This document shows positions 1-11,162 of a stretch of DNA of 64,000 bases, one piece after another. Numbering within the stretch: position 1 is the stretch's first letter; every line of letters begins with the position of its first letter. The translations under genes were made by a program, and so were the position numbers. The notes under the pieces are model-generated. The model was not told where the DNA came from. It saw only the letters and a program-made list of their open reading frames with translations, and made no database searches. Source of the stretch: Hybos culiciformis (Eukaryota > Arthropoda > Insecta > Diptera > Hybotidae); contig OZ023273.1 in assembly GCA_964007475.1 (NCBI GenBank), positions 8,079,234 through 8,143,233 on the forward strand. The letters are read 5' to 3'.

Positions 1-488
1 TTCATTGGCGAAAAATCCAATTTCATTCTCGCATGTTTAAATGTTATATCCGTGTTAATTTTTTTTGTGATAGAACATATTATATTCAATTTTTTTTGCT
101 GGCACGAATAGTGCCGGATCTATACATTATTCGGGTTGAGTTTGGAATCGAGCTGCCTCGTTAAACGTTTTATAAAAATCAGAATTAAATATAAATTATG
201 AATCCTGTTTTGAGTAATGAAAATTAAAAAAGTAGGTTCCTAGAAAAATATAGGAAAAAATTAGAAATGAAACAATTTTCAAAATTTATTTTTTTTTAAA
301 TTATGTTGTAAATGTATTGATTATTTTACTAAATTGCATATCCTTTAATTTTTATTCTATAATTCATTTTCTTTATTCAATTTTTAAGCTTTAATTACTA
401 ATGGGGCATAATTTTTTTTCTTGCTTTTATTATGGTTTTTTATTAAATTATGAACAAAATAAAATTAAATTCCTTCAGTTAATGAATT
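1..488. other. AT-rich 3' flank of the DIP-like gene
   Basis: No exon, RNA gene or repeat could be supported here. The DNA is A/T-rich with T- and A-runs and lies beyond the polyadenylation signal of the minus-strand immunoglobulin gene. Confidence 0.5.
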
Positions 489-494
489 TTTATT
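489..494 (-). terminator. AATAAA polyadenylation signal of the DIP-like gene
   Basis: The minus strand reads AATAAA about 33 nt downstream of the TGA stop at 527-529. This suits the 3' end of the immunoglobulin gene. The cleavage site is not visible. Confidence 0.5.
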
Positions 495-526
495 ATGAGA
501 TTTTAAAATTATTAACTAATAATTGA

Positions 527-3430
527 TCATCTTGTTTTTAAAAGCATAATCCACAAAATTTCACATAATAAAATTAAAATATTATTCCATTTGAAACATT
601 TAACAGCTGAAGAAATTGAGTTACTTCTACCTCGAGATGCTGAGAGACCTGAAAAAACAAATTTTTTGTTGTGAATGTAAATTTTACGTTTCGTAAAAAA
701 TATTTTTCATTTATAATTTGTTCTATAGCAGCGCTTACCTCCAATTATATTAGAATGATCCTCGTTAAGAGAAGGACTGCCAGCATGCAGTTTTATTTCT
801 AAAATATGAAATCATTATTTTCAAATTTTTTTTTAAATTTAATTAAAAAATACCATATAATCGAAGTGTTCCTTCGGCTCGGCCTAGCGAATTGGTACTA
901 ACGCATGAGTAGGTTCCTATATCAGCTTGTGAAAATGATCGGACAACTAAAGTCATTTTACCCTTATAGCCTTCTCGTTGTTCTGTTATTCCATATTTGG
1001 GTCTACAAAAGCAACAATTTATTTATTACCCCTTTTTTTATTGCAAATTATTTACGAACCCATCTAATAACATTTCTGGTCTTGGATGAACAACTCCATC
1101 AATTGTTGTGGATACAGAACCAAACTGATGGGTTGTGGGAATACGGCCTCCTTTTAACCAATAACTTACTGGAGCTGGAGATGCTTCAACTTCACATTCC
1201 AATTGAACATCTGAACCTAATGGTGCACCTAATAATTGACTTGCAGCGTGAACTGATGGCGAAACTAAAAAATAAATAATATTAAGTTTTTAAAAACTAA
1301 AAAATGTTATTGCGTTCTGGAGGATCATTTAGCCCTTAACTTATTTTATGATTTTCATATTGATTGATTCTCTCTCAAGAAAGGATACAAATTATTCCTA
1401 CATGTTTATAATAACTTCCTTCAAATACTTTAAGTTAGAATTAATTTCAGAAATATGACATTTCTAAAAATAACTCGTAAATAATTTGCGTGATATGAAT
1501 TTTTAAGTAACTATCTGACATGTTGTAGATGTAAATTGAGCATGTAACTGGAAATACGGTATTTTGAACTTACAGTGTACACTAAGAGATACTCTCTTGC
1601 TCACAGCTGGTGGAACATCATTTGATGCAATACACAAATAGGGTCCCATCATTTTTCTTTCTAATCTTAATAGTCTTAATGTCGATCCATTGTATGATTC
1701 GACTGAAAAAAATATAACTTCAGAAATCAGCTTTAATATAAAAAAATAAGAAGTTTACCCTTTACAGTCTCCCTTCCTCCGGGTTTTCTTATTAATATTA
1801 AATCGTTGTCTTCTCTTCTCCATGTTATTCTTGGAGGCGGATTACCGGTAGCTGAAAAAATTTAATTATACACACAAGAATTTTTTTTCCGATATTTATT
1901 TTGTTCACAGTTTACCTTTACATGTAAGACTTGCATCTTCTCCTTCTTGAACTGCAAGATCAGCTGATGAATCCTCATTTATTATATCTGGTGGGACTGC
2001 AATTCAAAACTAATTAACAGGGAGTCTTGATATATAGAAAATTATCCTAAAATTAAATATCTGTGGCTTTTGAAAATCTTTATTTTTAAATCATGAATTT
2101 TGTCTTCCGATAATGATAAAACATGCAACCAACATGCTAAGCCTAAGCGTCGATCTCTACTACATTTTCTTAAGTTTTTCAAAAATATGAATATGCATAA
2201 AAATACCTCTAAATCAAATATTTTACCTTGAACGTCTATACATCCAACTTGTTTTTTCATAGGACTCGTATTAATTTGGCACATATAACATCCTCGATCA
2301 CTTTCTCTCAATTTGGATATTCTTAATTTCCAAGTATGCATATCTTCAAATACAACGCTAATACGAGAGTTATGGGTTACAACACGACCTTGGAGAGCTA
2401 AGACGGTTTGATCAGATGCTCTCAACCATCCAACCTAAAAATTTAATTTGAGCATTTAGTGATTAACAATTCTTTCCATTGCCAAGGTTTATTTTATTAT
2501 CTTTTTTCTCGGTTGATTACAACCAAGAGACCTTCTTGAACTGCCAAATTTGCACACAGTTTTCCTTCATATAAAAATTTGATATTTGTTTTTTAGGTAT
2601 GTCTAAGAATTTTAGTTTCACTTCATTCTCTTTCGTTTGCTGCATCAGCATTTAAATCATTATCTTGGATATTGAGAGATATTAAGTATTTCAGAGAAAA
2701 CAAATTGGTTCAGTTTTAAACTTTCTCGAAAGTCGAAATAATTTTTTATGGTGTAAAACAAAATATGTAAATAAAAAAATTATCTTTATTCGTTATTTCC
2801 GTTATATAGAAATTGATTAATAATCAATTTTATAAATAATTTTATTCACAATGTTTAGATTCAAAATTTTTGTTTAACAGTTTCTTTCTTCTTTGTCCAT
2901 TATATAAAGGGCATTATTTCTAATGTCAATTTAATATTCTTGATAATTATTATTATATTGTGCGTTCATTTTGGGGCATTTCCTAAAATGCACTGCTTAT
3001 ATCTTTGCCCATATGTTTTCAATTTCAAAAGCATCATATAAAATTTAATTCGCATCCCATTCAAAAAATCGCTTCTTCAATCCAATGATAAACATTTTTA
3101 CAATGTTTGTGAATAGATGCAAAGCCTCATTTATTACGTTGTATTTAATATACATATTACTTAATGTACAAAGCGAAATATAATTGTGCCTGGGTCTGTA
3201 CTATCTACTGATTTAATATGCACAATTGTATAGAATTAATCGAATGTGGCGACAGAACAACTATTTATATTATATCAACAAAGACGTACCTAAATGAAAT
3301 TATTTTATACCTTATATTTTCCAAGATTTCTAACTGAACATTTTAATACTGCTTCTCTTCCAGATGGATATGTAATATTATTGATAGTACCCAGGAATTC
3401 TGGTTCAGATTCAATTGTTGAAAAATTCAA
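527..3430 (-). CDS. DIP/lachesin-type immunoglobulin cell-surface protein, 3' nine coding exons
   Basis: Coding exons, 5' to 3' on the minus strand: 3430-3311, 2434-2227, 1996-1916, 1851-1759, 1702-1574, 1264-1060, 1002-854, 798-739 and 648-527. All junctions are GT-AG and phases match throughout, giving 388 residues and a TGA stop. Three Ig domains are visible. Ig1 has VLKCSV, then WKLRI and DRGCYMCQINTSPM. Ig2 starts after VPPDI and has SLTCKATGNPPPRITW and GPYLCIASNDVPP. Ig3 has VQLECEVEASP, SYWLKGG and GTYSCVSTNSLGRAEGTL. The C-terminus is hydrophobic (ILILLCEILWIMLL) and ends KTR, which fits a GPI-anchor signal or a short membrane anchor. This family acts at the neuronal surface; DIPs bind Dpr proteins in synaptic partner matching. 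The signal-peptide exon is missing, so the gene is 5' partial. The first listed exon could start at 3430 or 3432. DIP is more likely than lachesin from the Ig1-Ig2 motifs; the exact paralogue is not assigned. Confidence 0.9.
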
Positions 3431-3432
3431 CT

Positions 3433-4368
3433 CTATTTTAAAATTCAAAAACAAAATTTTAATGATTCTGTTGTTTAATTTTTTATATTTTTTATACCTT
3501 GAATCTGTGAAGTGGAATGATGACATTTTAGTATGAAAACAACTAATGCAAATATACTAATTTGTTTCTCTCTCATAATTTCCTTTGTTTATTTTCTTTT
3601 AATTTCTAGGGTTTAGTTTTTTGAATTTTTGAATATTTTCCTCTACATTGTTCTCTACAATTTATTTTTATTTTAAAGATTTAAATCAATTCCTTAAAAT
3701 TGTTAATTTGGGTTTATGATGAGATCGAAGATTTTCAATTCCAATGTTAAATAATTTTGTAGCTCATATTGGCTAATCTTAAATTTCTATTGAATTTGAC
3801 CTAAAAACAAAAACAAAAGTTTAATTATTTTCTGTAAAGTAGAAGATTAGGAAATTTGAAAACTGTATATTTCTTTTAATCTTTTTAATTTAAAAATTTG
3901 AACCAATTTGGAATGATGTAGTTGGAGATTATAGGATTTGACTGATTTTATCATCGTTTTCAAAATGATATTTCACTTGGGTGAGTTTCTTCATGCAAAA
4001 GTTAGAAATTAGATATGAAAAGGTTATATTTCCAAAAGTGTAATGAAATTGTAATCGTCATTTCTGGATTCGATCTCCGCTAGTTGATACAACGTGAAAT
4101 TAAAACGACTTGTATTTCAGTACAATCATAAACAGATTTTAAATTTTCTCAAATCAGATAATTTTTTTTGTTGTATTACATTTTGTTGTATTACTGAAAA
4201 AAAATTATGATTTTGGAATTAATGTCGGTATGGTCTATTTTCACTCTGTTGCTGAAAAATAAAGTTATTATAATTCTTTTGTTATTTCGTTAGTCTAGTT
4301 TCTAGTTTATGTGGAAAATTTTATTGTTGATAATGTTGATATGAAAAAGGAGGCATGAAGATGAGGTT
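3433..4368. other. Non-coding DNA between the Ig1 exon and the copia element
   Basis: A/T-rich, probably part of the large intron upstream of the first visible DIP-like exon. I see no further exon or signal peptide here. Confidence 0.4.
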
Positions 4369-4373
4369 GTTGT
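4369..4373. repeat. Target-site duplication, left copy (GTTGT)
   Basis: GTTGT directly precedes the 5' LTR and recurs directly after the 3' LTR at 9070-9074. Five-base duplications are usual for Ty1/copia integration. The left copy sits in a short GTT-rich stretch, so chance contributes a little. Confidence 0.85.
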
Positions 4374-4672
4374 TGTTGGTTTTTATAATTTAATCCAAGG
4401 CTATATATACGAAGATGTGAATGTATGGAATGTACTACAGTATCTTCTACTATCTTGTACTATTTTTCATATCGATTGTATGGCAACATTTAATTTAAAT
4501 AACTTCTTTTTACTTTTCTACTCATCCTGTTAATAATGATTATTTGGAATTAATAAATTTATTTTTATATTATAAAAATAAATAGTCTTATTAATTATTA
4601 AAGGCAAATCCAGGTAGATATAGATTCACCGGTGTTCCAGGATTCACACCTCACCCCATAGATAATTTATCA
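4374..4672 (+). repeat. 5' LTR of the copia element
   Basis: Starts TGTTGG and ends TTATCA. It contains A/T-rich segments with AATAAA-like motifs (for example around 4551-4580) that could serve promoter or polyadenylation roles. It matches the 3' LTR base for base as far as I can read. Confidence 0.95.
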
Positions 4673-4686
4673 GGTTATGGGCCCAG
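4673..4686 (+). other. Primer-binding site, initiator-tRNA type
   Basis: GGTTATGGGCCCAG starts immediately after the 5' LTR. It resembles the site used by Drosophila copia, which primes from an internal part of initiator methionine tRNA (a half-tRNA primer). The position supports the role; the tRNA match is from memory of copia. Confidence 0.75.
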
Positions 4687-4760
4687 AGGCGTCATCGGAA
4701 TAAATTGGTAACTGTAAAAATTGTTAATTCTTATTTGTAATTTGAAGGTGATTCATCGAA

Positions 4761-7700
4761 ATGGATGCTGCAACTCATATTTTGAAATACCAGTTCAACG
4801 GAACAAATTTCAGCAATTGGAAATATAGAGTTGGAATTTTGTTAGAAAAGGATGATTTAAAGAAATTTATTGAAACAGATTTGGAAACATTATTAGAGAC
4901 AGCAATTGATGAAAACAAAAGAACCGCAATAAAAAAGAAAGAAAAGATTTGTAAGGCTCAGTTAGTGGAATGCATTCATGACAGTCAACTGGAATACATA
5001 AAAGACAAAGAGTTTGCAAAGGAGATTTTCGATGCACTTAGTGCTGTTTTTGAACGAAAATCTGTGTCTGGACAGTTACTGTTACGTAAGCAACTACTAA
5101 CAATGAAATATGATGAAAATGAAAACATTGATCAGCATTTCCTGAATTTCGATAAAAAGATAAGAGATTTAAAATCAATAGGCGCGAAATTGGAAGATAT
5201 TGACGTTGTATGTCATTTATTACTTACGTTGCCAAAAAGTTTTGATAATCTAGTTACTGCATTAGAAACTTTAGATCCTGAAAAGTTAACTATTGATTTT
5301 GTTAAAAGTCGTTTACTTGACGAAAGTAGAAAACGAAATTCTGTAAGTAATAACAATGTAAAATCTGAAGCAAGTGCAATGAATGTAAAGAGAATAAAAT
5401 GCTTCAAATGTGGAAAAGCTGGGCATATGAAGGCACAGTGCTGGTCCAAAAATGATAAGAATAATCCAGGTAAATCAAATTCTAAAAATGGAAATAAAAG
5501 TGCCAACAATGCAACAAATGAGTCTGAAAATAATCTGTTGCTTTGCAAAATAAATAATAATTCTCAAAAACATGAGAATAAAAATGTTTGTTTAAATGCT
5601 GAGGAAAGAAATATCAGAACTGTTAAATTTGTTTTGGATTCTGGTGCAACTCAGCATATGGTGAATTGCAAAGAATATTTTAATAAATTATATAACATTA
5701 AAAATGCTATAATATCGGTTGCTAAAGATAATGAATTTATAATTGCTAAACAGCAAGGTGAAATTTTGGTAAAAACTTGTTATGATGGTGATTATTCCAC
5801 AAAAACAATTCAAGATGTAATGCTAATTGAAAATTTAAAATGTAATTTGATGTCAATCGAACGTTTAACTCATAAAGGCTATAAAATAATGTTTGAAGGT
5901 GACAAAGCAATAGTTTCTCATTCTGGTGTAACAAAATTTATTGGAAAATTAAATGGTAACTTATATGAGGTAAATTTTTATATTGATCAAAATTTGTTTG
6001 CAGGAATAGCAAATGAAGGTGATCAAAAGAAGATTTTTCAAAATCTTTGGCATTATCGACTTGGGCATTTGAATTTCAAAGATATGACAAAATTAATAAA
6101 TCATCAGATGGTAAATGGTATTCAAAAATCAAATATAATTGAAGAAAATAATTTTTGTGAACCATGTACATATGGGAAACAAATACGAACATCATTCCAT
6201 AGAAACACAGAAGTACGTTCGAAACGTATTTTAGAACTGGTACATTCAGATGTTTGTGGCCCTATGTCAGAACCAGCTTGGGATGGTTCGAGATATTTTG
6301 TAACATTTACTGATGATTATTCAAGAGCGACAAGAATATACTGTATTAAAACAAAAAATGAAGTGTTTTCAAAGTTTAAAGATTATCAAGCGATTTCTGA
6401 ATCACAGCATGGTTGTAAAATATCAAAATTAAAATGCGATAATGGTGGTGAATATATTTCAACAGAATTTAAAAATTATTGCAGAAACAGTGGCGTAAAT
6501 TTAATGTATACAGTTTCGTATAATCCAGAAATGAATTCAGTGGCAGAAAGAATTAATCGTACATTAATTGAAAAAGCAAGAACAATGTTAATTGCAAGTG
6601 CTTTGCCAAGAAAGTTTTGGAATGAAGCAGTATTAACTGCGACTTACATTAAAAATCGTTGTCCAACAAATGCTATTGGTAAGCAATTTATTAATAACAC
6701 ACCTGCTGAAATTTGGTTTGGTGTTAAGCCAGATTTATCAAATTTAAGAATATTCGGATCAATCTGTTATAACTTAATACCCTCTGAAATTAGAAAGAAA
6801 TTAGATGCCAAATCAACAAAGTGCCTAATGCTTGGTTATTATACATCACAATTGTCTTATAGATTGTGGGATGTAGAAAATGACAAATTTGTGGTTGGTA
6901 GAAATGTTGTGTTCAACGAAAATTCAATTTTAGATAAATGTCAAATAATAAACAATATTAATTCAGAGGTGGAAAGCAATGAAAGTGACAGTAATAAAAA
7001 TGACAGTGGTGAAAATAAATCAGATGACAATTTAAATGAAACAAAAAATGATGAAAATAATGACTGTATTGAAAATGAAAACATTATTGATAGTAAATCA
7101 GAAATAATTAAAACTCGTTGTCAAAGATCAATTAAACCACCAGATAGATTAGGTTCATGGGATTATGAAGCGAATTTTGCATTATCAGCTCAAGAATATG
7201 TAGATGATAATCCAAAAACATTAGAAGATGCGAAACAACGTAATGATTGGCCACAGTGGAAGAAAGCTATAAATGATGAATACGGTTCACTAATTAAAAA
7301 TAAAACCTGGACGTTAACTGATATACCAAAAGACAAAAATATTATATCTTGTAAATGGATTTTTAAAATTAAGCATAAAGCAAATGGGGATATTGACAAA
7401 TATAAGGCACGGCTTGTGGCAAGAGGTTTTAGCCAAGAAAAGGGGTTTGATTACAATGACACGTACTCACCAACAGCAAAAATGACAACTTTTCGTGTTA
7501 TAATGTCAATAGCAAATCATTTTGGTTACCATGTACATCAAATGGATGTGAAGTGTGCATTTTTGAATGGTAAATTGGATGAAAAGATTTTTATGTATCA
7601 ACCCGAGGGATTCGAATGTGTCAGTTCGAAAGTTTGCTTATTAGAAAAATCATTATACGGATTGAAACAATCTTCAAGAATGTGGAATATTAGATTTCAT

Positions 7701-8744
7701 AAATTTATGACTGATTATGATTTTAAAAGATGTGAATCCGATAGATGTTTATATGTTAAAATCAAAAATAAAGTCAAATGTTTTATTTTATTATATGTCG
7801 ATGATTTGATAATCGCATCAAATGACATGAAAATGGTTAATGATATTAAAGGTAAATTAAATAATGAATTTGAAATGACAAATGTTGGAAAAATTGACAC
7901 ATTTTTGGGAATGAATATTCAAAGAGATGAATCTAATAGCACAATTAACTTAAGTCAACCACAATATTTTAAAAATGTTCTGAAGAAGTTCAAAATGTCA
8001 GATTGTAATAGTGCAATAACACCAATGGAGGTTGGTCTTGACTTAAACAAAACTGATGATACTAATTGCAATGATGATCCATATAGAGAGTTAATTGGTT
8101 GTTTAACATACGCTATGATTACAACAAGACCAGATTTAAGTGCTGCAACTAATTATTTTAGTCGATTTCAAAGTTGTCATAAAAGTGAACATTTTATGCA
8201 TTTAAAAAGAGTTTTGCGATACATCCAGGGTACTATTGATTTAAAGCTAACTTATTATCGAAATGATATGGTAGATGTTCTGATTGGTTACACTGACGCT
8301 GATTGGGGAGGAGATAAACATGATAGAAAATCTACATCTGGGTATGTTTTTAAAGTATTTGGTAATGTAGTAAGTTGGTCATCGAAACGTCAAGCAACAG
8401 TCAGTTTATCTTCAACTGAATCCGAATACATAGCTTTAGCACAGGGTGTTTGTGAAGCCAAATGGTTAAGATGTTTATTATCTGAACTTGAAATTAAACT
8501 AGATTCTCCTACTAAGATTTTTGTAGATAACCAGTCTTGCATTCAAATTGCTAAAGAGCCTCGTGAACATCAAAGAATGAAACACATAGACATAAAGTAC
8601 AACTTTGTCAGAGATGTAATTGCTAACAACGAAATTGAATTGAAGTTCATCCCATCAAGTAATCAGCTGGCAGATATCATGACAAAAGCCCTTGGAAGAA
8701 ACTTATTTATGAAACATCGTAATGATTTGAATTTAAGTTGTTGA
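4761..8744 (+). CDS. Copia-type Gag-Pol polyprotein, intact, 1327 aa
   Basis: A single open frame encodes the retrotransposon polyprotein that packages, cleaves, reverse-transcribes and integrates the element. In order: a Gag region of about 210 residues; a CCHC zinc knuckle C214-x2-C217-x4-H222-x4-C227; an aspartic protease with LDSGA (D293); an integrase HHCC region ending CEPCTYGKQ near residue 473; the integrase catalytic triad D497, D560, E596 (DDE with 35-residue spacing); an N/D/E/K-rich acidic linker near 735-790; reverse transcriptase with YVDD at 1012-1015; and RNase H with TDADWGG, STESEY and DNQS. No stop or frameshift interrupts it. As in Drosophila copia, Gag and Pol share one frame. 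The ATG lies 88 bp after the 5' LTR, starting near the Gag motif FNGTNFSNW. Every catalytic residue I checked is present. Confidence 0.96.
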   Translation: MDAATHILKYQFNGTNFSNWKYRVGILLEKDDLKKFIETDLETLLETAIDENKRTAIKKKEKICKAQLVECIHDSQLEYIKDKEFAKEIFDALSAVFERKSVSGQLLLRKQLLTMKYDENENIDQHFLNFDKKIRDLKSIGAKLEDIDVVCHLLLTLPKSFDNLVTALETLDPEKLTIDFVKSRLLDESRKRNSVSNNNVKSEASAMNVKRIKCFKCGKAGHMKAQCWSKNDKNNPGKSNSKNGNKSANNATNESENNLLLCKINNNSQKHENKNVCLNAEERNIRTVKFVLDSGATQHMVNCKEYFNKLYNIKNAIISVAKDNEFIIAKQQGEILVKTCYDGDYSTKTIQDVMLIENLKCNLMSIERLTHKGYKIMFEGDKAIVSHSGVTKFIGKLNGNLYEVNFYIDQNLFAGIANEGDQKKIFQNLWHYRLGHLNFKDMTKLINHQMVNGIQKSNIIEENNFCEPCTYGKQIRTSFHRNTEVRSKRILELVHSDVCGPMSEPAWDGSRYFVTFTDDYSRATRIYCIKTKNEVFSKFKDYQAISESQHGCKISKLKCDNGGEYISTEFKNYCRNSGVNLMYTVSYNPEMNSVAERINRTLIEKARTMLIASALPRKFWNEAVLTATYIKNRCPTNAIGKQFINNTPAEIWFGVKPDLSNLRIFGSICYNLIPSEIRKKLDAKSTKCLMLGYYTSQLSYRLWDVENDKFVVGRNVVFNENSILDKCQIINNINSEVESNESDSNKNDSGENKSDDNLNETKNDENNDCIENENIIDSKSEIIKTRCQRSIKPPDRLGSWDYEANFALSAQEYVDDNPKTLEDAKQRNDWPQWKKAINDEYGSLIKNKTWTLTDIPKDKNIISCKWIFKIKHKANGDIDKYKARLVARGFSQEKGFDYNDTYSPTAKMTTFRVIMSIANHFGYHVHQMDVKCAFLNGKLDEKIFMYQPEGFECVSSKVCLLEKSLYGLKQSSRMWNIRFHKFMTDYDFKRCESDRCLYVKIKNKVKCFILLYVDDLIIASNDMKMVNDIKGKLNNEFEMTNVGKIDTFLGMNIQRDESNSTINLSQPQYFKNVLKKFKMSDCNSAITPMEVGLDLNKTDDTNCNDDPYRELIGCLTYAMITTRPDLSAATNYFSRFQSCHKSEHFMHLKRVLRYIQGTIDLKLTYYRNDMVDVLIGYTDADWGGDKHDRKSTSGYVFKVFGNVVSWSSKRQATVSLSSTESEYIALAQGVCEAKWLRCLLSELEIKLDSPTKIFVDNQSCIQIAKEPREHQRMKHIDIKYNFVRDVIANNEIELKFIPSSNQLADIMTKALGRNLFMKHRNDLNLSC

Positions 8745-8761
8745 ATAAGATTGATTAAATT

Positions 8762-8770
8762 AAGAGGTGG
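8762..8770 (+). other. Polypurine tract of the copia element
   Basis: AAGAGGTGG abuts the 3' LTR, the position where plus-strand DNA synthesis is primed. It is short and carries one T. Confidence 0.65.
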
Positions 8771-9069
8771 TGTTGGTTTTTATAATTTAATCCAAGGCTA
8801 TATATACGAAGATGTGAATGTATGGAATGTACTACAGTATCTTCTACTATCTTGTACTATTTTTCATATCGATTGTATGGCAACATTTAATTTAAATAAC
8901 TTCTTTTTACTTTTCTACTCATCCTGTTAATAATGATTATTTGGAATTAATAAATTTATTTTTATATTATAAAAATAAATAGTCTTATTAATTATTAAAG
9001 GCAAATCCAGGTAGATATAGATTCACCGGTGTTCCAGGATTCACACCTCACCCCATAGATAATTTATCA
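8771..9069 (+). repeat. 3' LTR of the copia element
   Basis: A 299-bp copy of the sequence at 4374-4672, with the same TG and CA ends. It is followed by the GTTGT target duplication at 9070-9074. Confidence 0.95.
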
Positions 9070-9074
9070 GTTGT
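9070..9074. repeat. Target-site duplication, right copy (GTTGT)
   Basis: Matches 4369-4373 and marks the right edge of the copia insertion. Confidence 0.85.
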
Positions 9075-9803
9075 TAACAAATAGTAAAAAAAAAATTTTT
9101 ATTAGAAATAAATGGCTAAAAATTAGAATGTTACATTTACATGACGCGACGGCTATACTATATATATAAAAATATGTAAAGGTTTAACAATGTTATAAAA
9201 ATATAATTCGCTAGTCAAAAATTGTACAAACAAAAGTCAAGTTTAGAACGTTAATGAACCAAAAATTTAAGATTTTAATAAAATATGTATTAAGTTACTA
9301 TAAGCTTTCGGTGCTTATACTCTAGTGTTTTTGGATCGTTATCAATTGCGGGCGAGGCAAAAAAAAACAAGAAACAAATTTCATGAAACAAAAATTATAT
9401 CAATAATTTTAGATTTATTAAAGAACATCAAGTTAAATTTCTGCTTTTCATTAATATGTATATACCTATGTATGTATGTATGTACAATACACGAAAAATG
9501 AGCTTATGAAATTGCATCATCAAAGCAAGTATTATGAATTGATAAATAACTAAGGTGAATAAAATATTAAAAAAAAATATAAATTTCTTTTGACAACAAA
9601 CTTCAAAGTAAGTAAAAACAAATTACCTTTTTTATTTTTTCCCTTTTGCTTTATAAAAAAAAACAAAGAAAGAAAATTCTTTTATACAAGTTCTTTTACT
9701 TGTGATCTCTGGTAACTAATGTACATAAATAATAAAAATTTTGTATAAATAAGATAAATAATAATTTAGATAAGGCTTATATGTTCAAAGATATGTAAAC
9801 ATA
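9075..9803. other. AT-rich non-coding spacer
   Basis: Simple repeats such as a short TATG/GTAT run near 9466-9483. No exon or RNA gene seen. Confidence 0.4.
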
Positions 9804-10224
9804 CACTGCCCATCACTTGAATAGTAGTATTCGTTTTTTTTCTCAGATTTCAATTGACTCATCATAGAAATTATTTTTTTTTTTGCAGAATGCTGTCCCA
9901 CAAAATTCAATATATATTTATGATATTAATAATATGTACATATTTGAGAAATTATAAACGCATTAATTGTTTTGCGAAAAATTGAGAAATTTATATAATT
10001 TTGGTTCACTTGAATATGGCCAATTTGATTTTATTTATTTTTCAAGTGTTTAAATTTAAAGTTAAAATTAAAATATGTAAGTAAAAAAATAAAATAAAAA
10101 TAATATATTGGAATTTAAAAAAAAAATAATCAAAGTAAGTTTTTCTGTATAAAACATAAATTTGAATGATTTGCACCCAAAAAGCTTGATAAAAAATATG
10201 AGCCTATTCAAGTGACCGGTAGTG
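9804..10224. mobile_element. Non-autonomous Tc1/mariner-type MITE, 421 bp
   Basis: The ends are 21-bp inverted repeats matching at 18 positions: CACTGCCCATCACTTGAA at the left, and the complement of TTCAAGTGACCGGTAGTG at the right. A TA dinucleotide flanks each end, the normal mariner target duplication, and CACTACCGGTCA-like termini are known in this superfamily. There is no transposase frame, so it must have been moved in trans. Confidence 0.8.
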
Positions 10225-10907
10225 TACATATATTCAACTTTACTGTAGATAGGAACAATAATCTATGAAGGAAATATATTTCTACATACAATAATAAAAA
10301 TTTTTTTCGCGAAACAAAAAAAACTAATTTAATTTTTCAATGCTGATTGACAACACTATAATTTAATACGGATGTATGTAATTTATATGTTTCACAGGAA
10401 AAGTCTTTAATTTCTAGATATTGGTGTTACAAGAAAAAAAATTAAACGATCATAACTCAGTTTATGTAAGAACTTCACGCATATTAATACAAAATTAAAA
10501 GCGAATAGTTGGGTGAAAATTTTCTTTTAATAAATGCTCTTATTTTGTAAAGTAACTATGGTTAATCATAGACACTAAGAATTATCTTCGTGTTGGAAAT
10601 TGATTCTTGTTGTGCATATACAAAAATTAGTATTTTCAATACTAAAGAATAAAATTTTCTAATAGAAACAAAAAAATATTTGAATAGGTTCTAATTGTAT
10701 AGTACCATAATTCAGTTAGTTAATAATTTAACATAGATAGTCGTATATTAATTTTCTAAATTTAAGAAGAAAATTAACAGAAATTGTCTGGACTATTTTT
10801 ATATGGAAAATTTCATCCAATTTTTCCTCTCAATTTTTTTTTATTTTTCGAGGTATTAATAATGTATTTTTAATAATTTTAAAATAGATAAATATGTTTA
10901 TGATATT
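10225..10907. other. AT-rich non-coding spacer
   Basis: Nothing beyond A/T-rich sequence and short homopolymers was recognised between the two MITEs. Confidence 0.4.
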
Positions 10908-11162
10908 CGTCTGCTTAGAAATGAAACAATGTATAATGAAAAGTATAGTTTCGAGTAATTTGAGTTTAAAGATTTAAAAATTAAAAAAACGTATGCAAAA
11001 ATATCAAGTAACGTAAAATTTTTATTTAAAAAACACATTTTAATCAACATTAAGAATATTGCAAAATAGTTGTACTTATAAAATCGAGTACGAGGAATCG
11101 AATGGTGCTATTATCTAATAATGACGTATAAATATCATACGTTGTTTCATTTCTCATCAGAC
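10908..11162. mobile_element. MITE copy 1 of a family also present at 53243-53498
   Basis: About 255 bp, closely similar along its length to 53243-53498. The ends form an imperfect inverted repeat of about 21 bp: GTCTGCTTAGAAATGAAAC at the left, and the complement of GTTTCATTTCTCATCAGAC at the right. It has no coding capacity. The target duplication is unclear, so the superfamily is not assigned. Confidence 0.75.

Larger units (their letters stand above)
4374..9069 (+). mobile_element. Complete Ty1/copia LTR retrotransposon, 4696 bp
   Basis: The element has two 299-bp LTRs (4374-4672 and 8771-9069) that begin TG and end CA and look identical by eye. A primer-binding site follows the 5' LTR, a purine tract precedes the 3' LTR, one open 1327-codon Gag-Pol frame lies between, and GTTGT duplications flank it. 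It lies antisense to the DIP-like gene, probably in its large 5' intron. Identical LTRs and an undamaged frame indicate recent insertion and possible activity. Domain order, integrase before reverse transcriptase, sets it apart from gypsy and BEL elements. Confidence 0.97.

Noticed and set aside
905..1279. Plus-strand frame of 124 codons
   Set aside because: It is the antisense shadow of two Ig3 exons (1264-1060 and 1002-854), whose minus-strand reading gives family motifs and matched splice phases.
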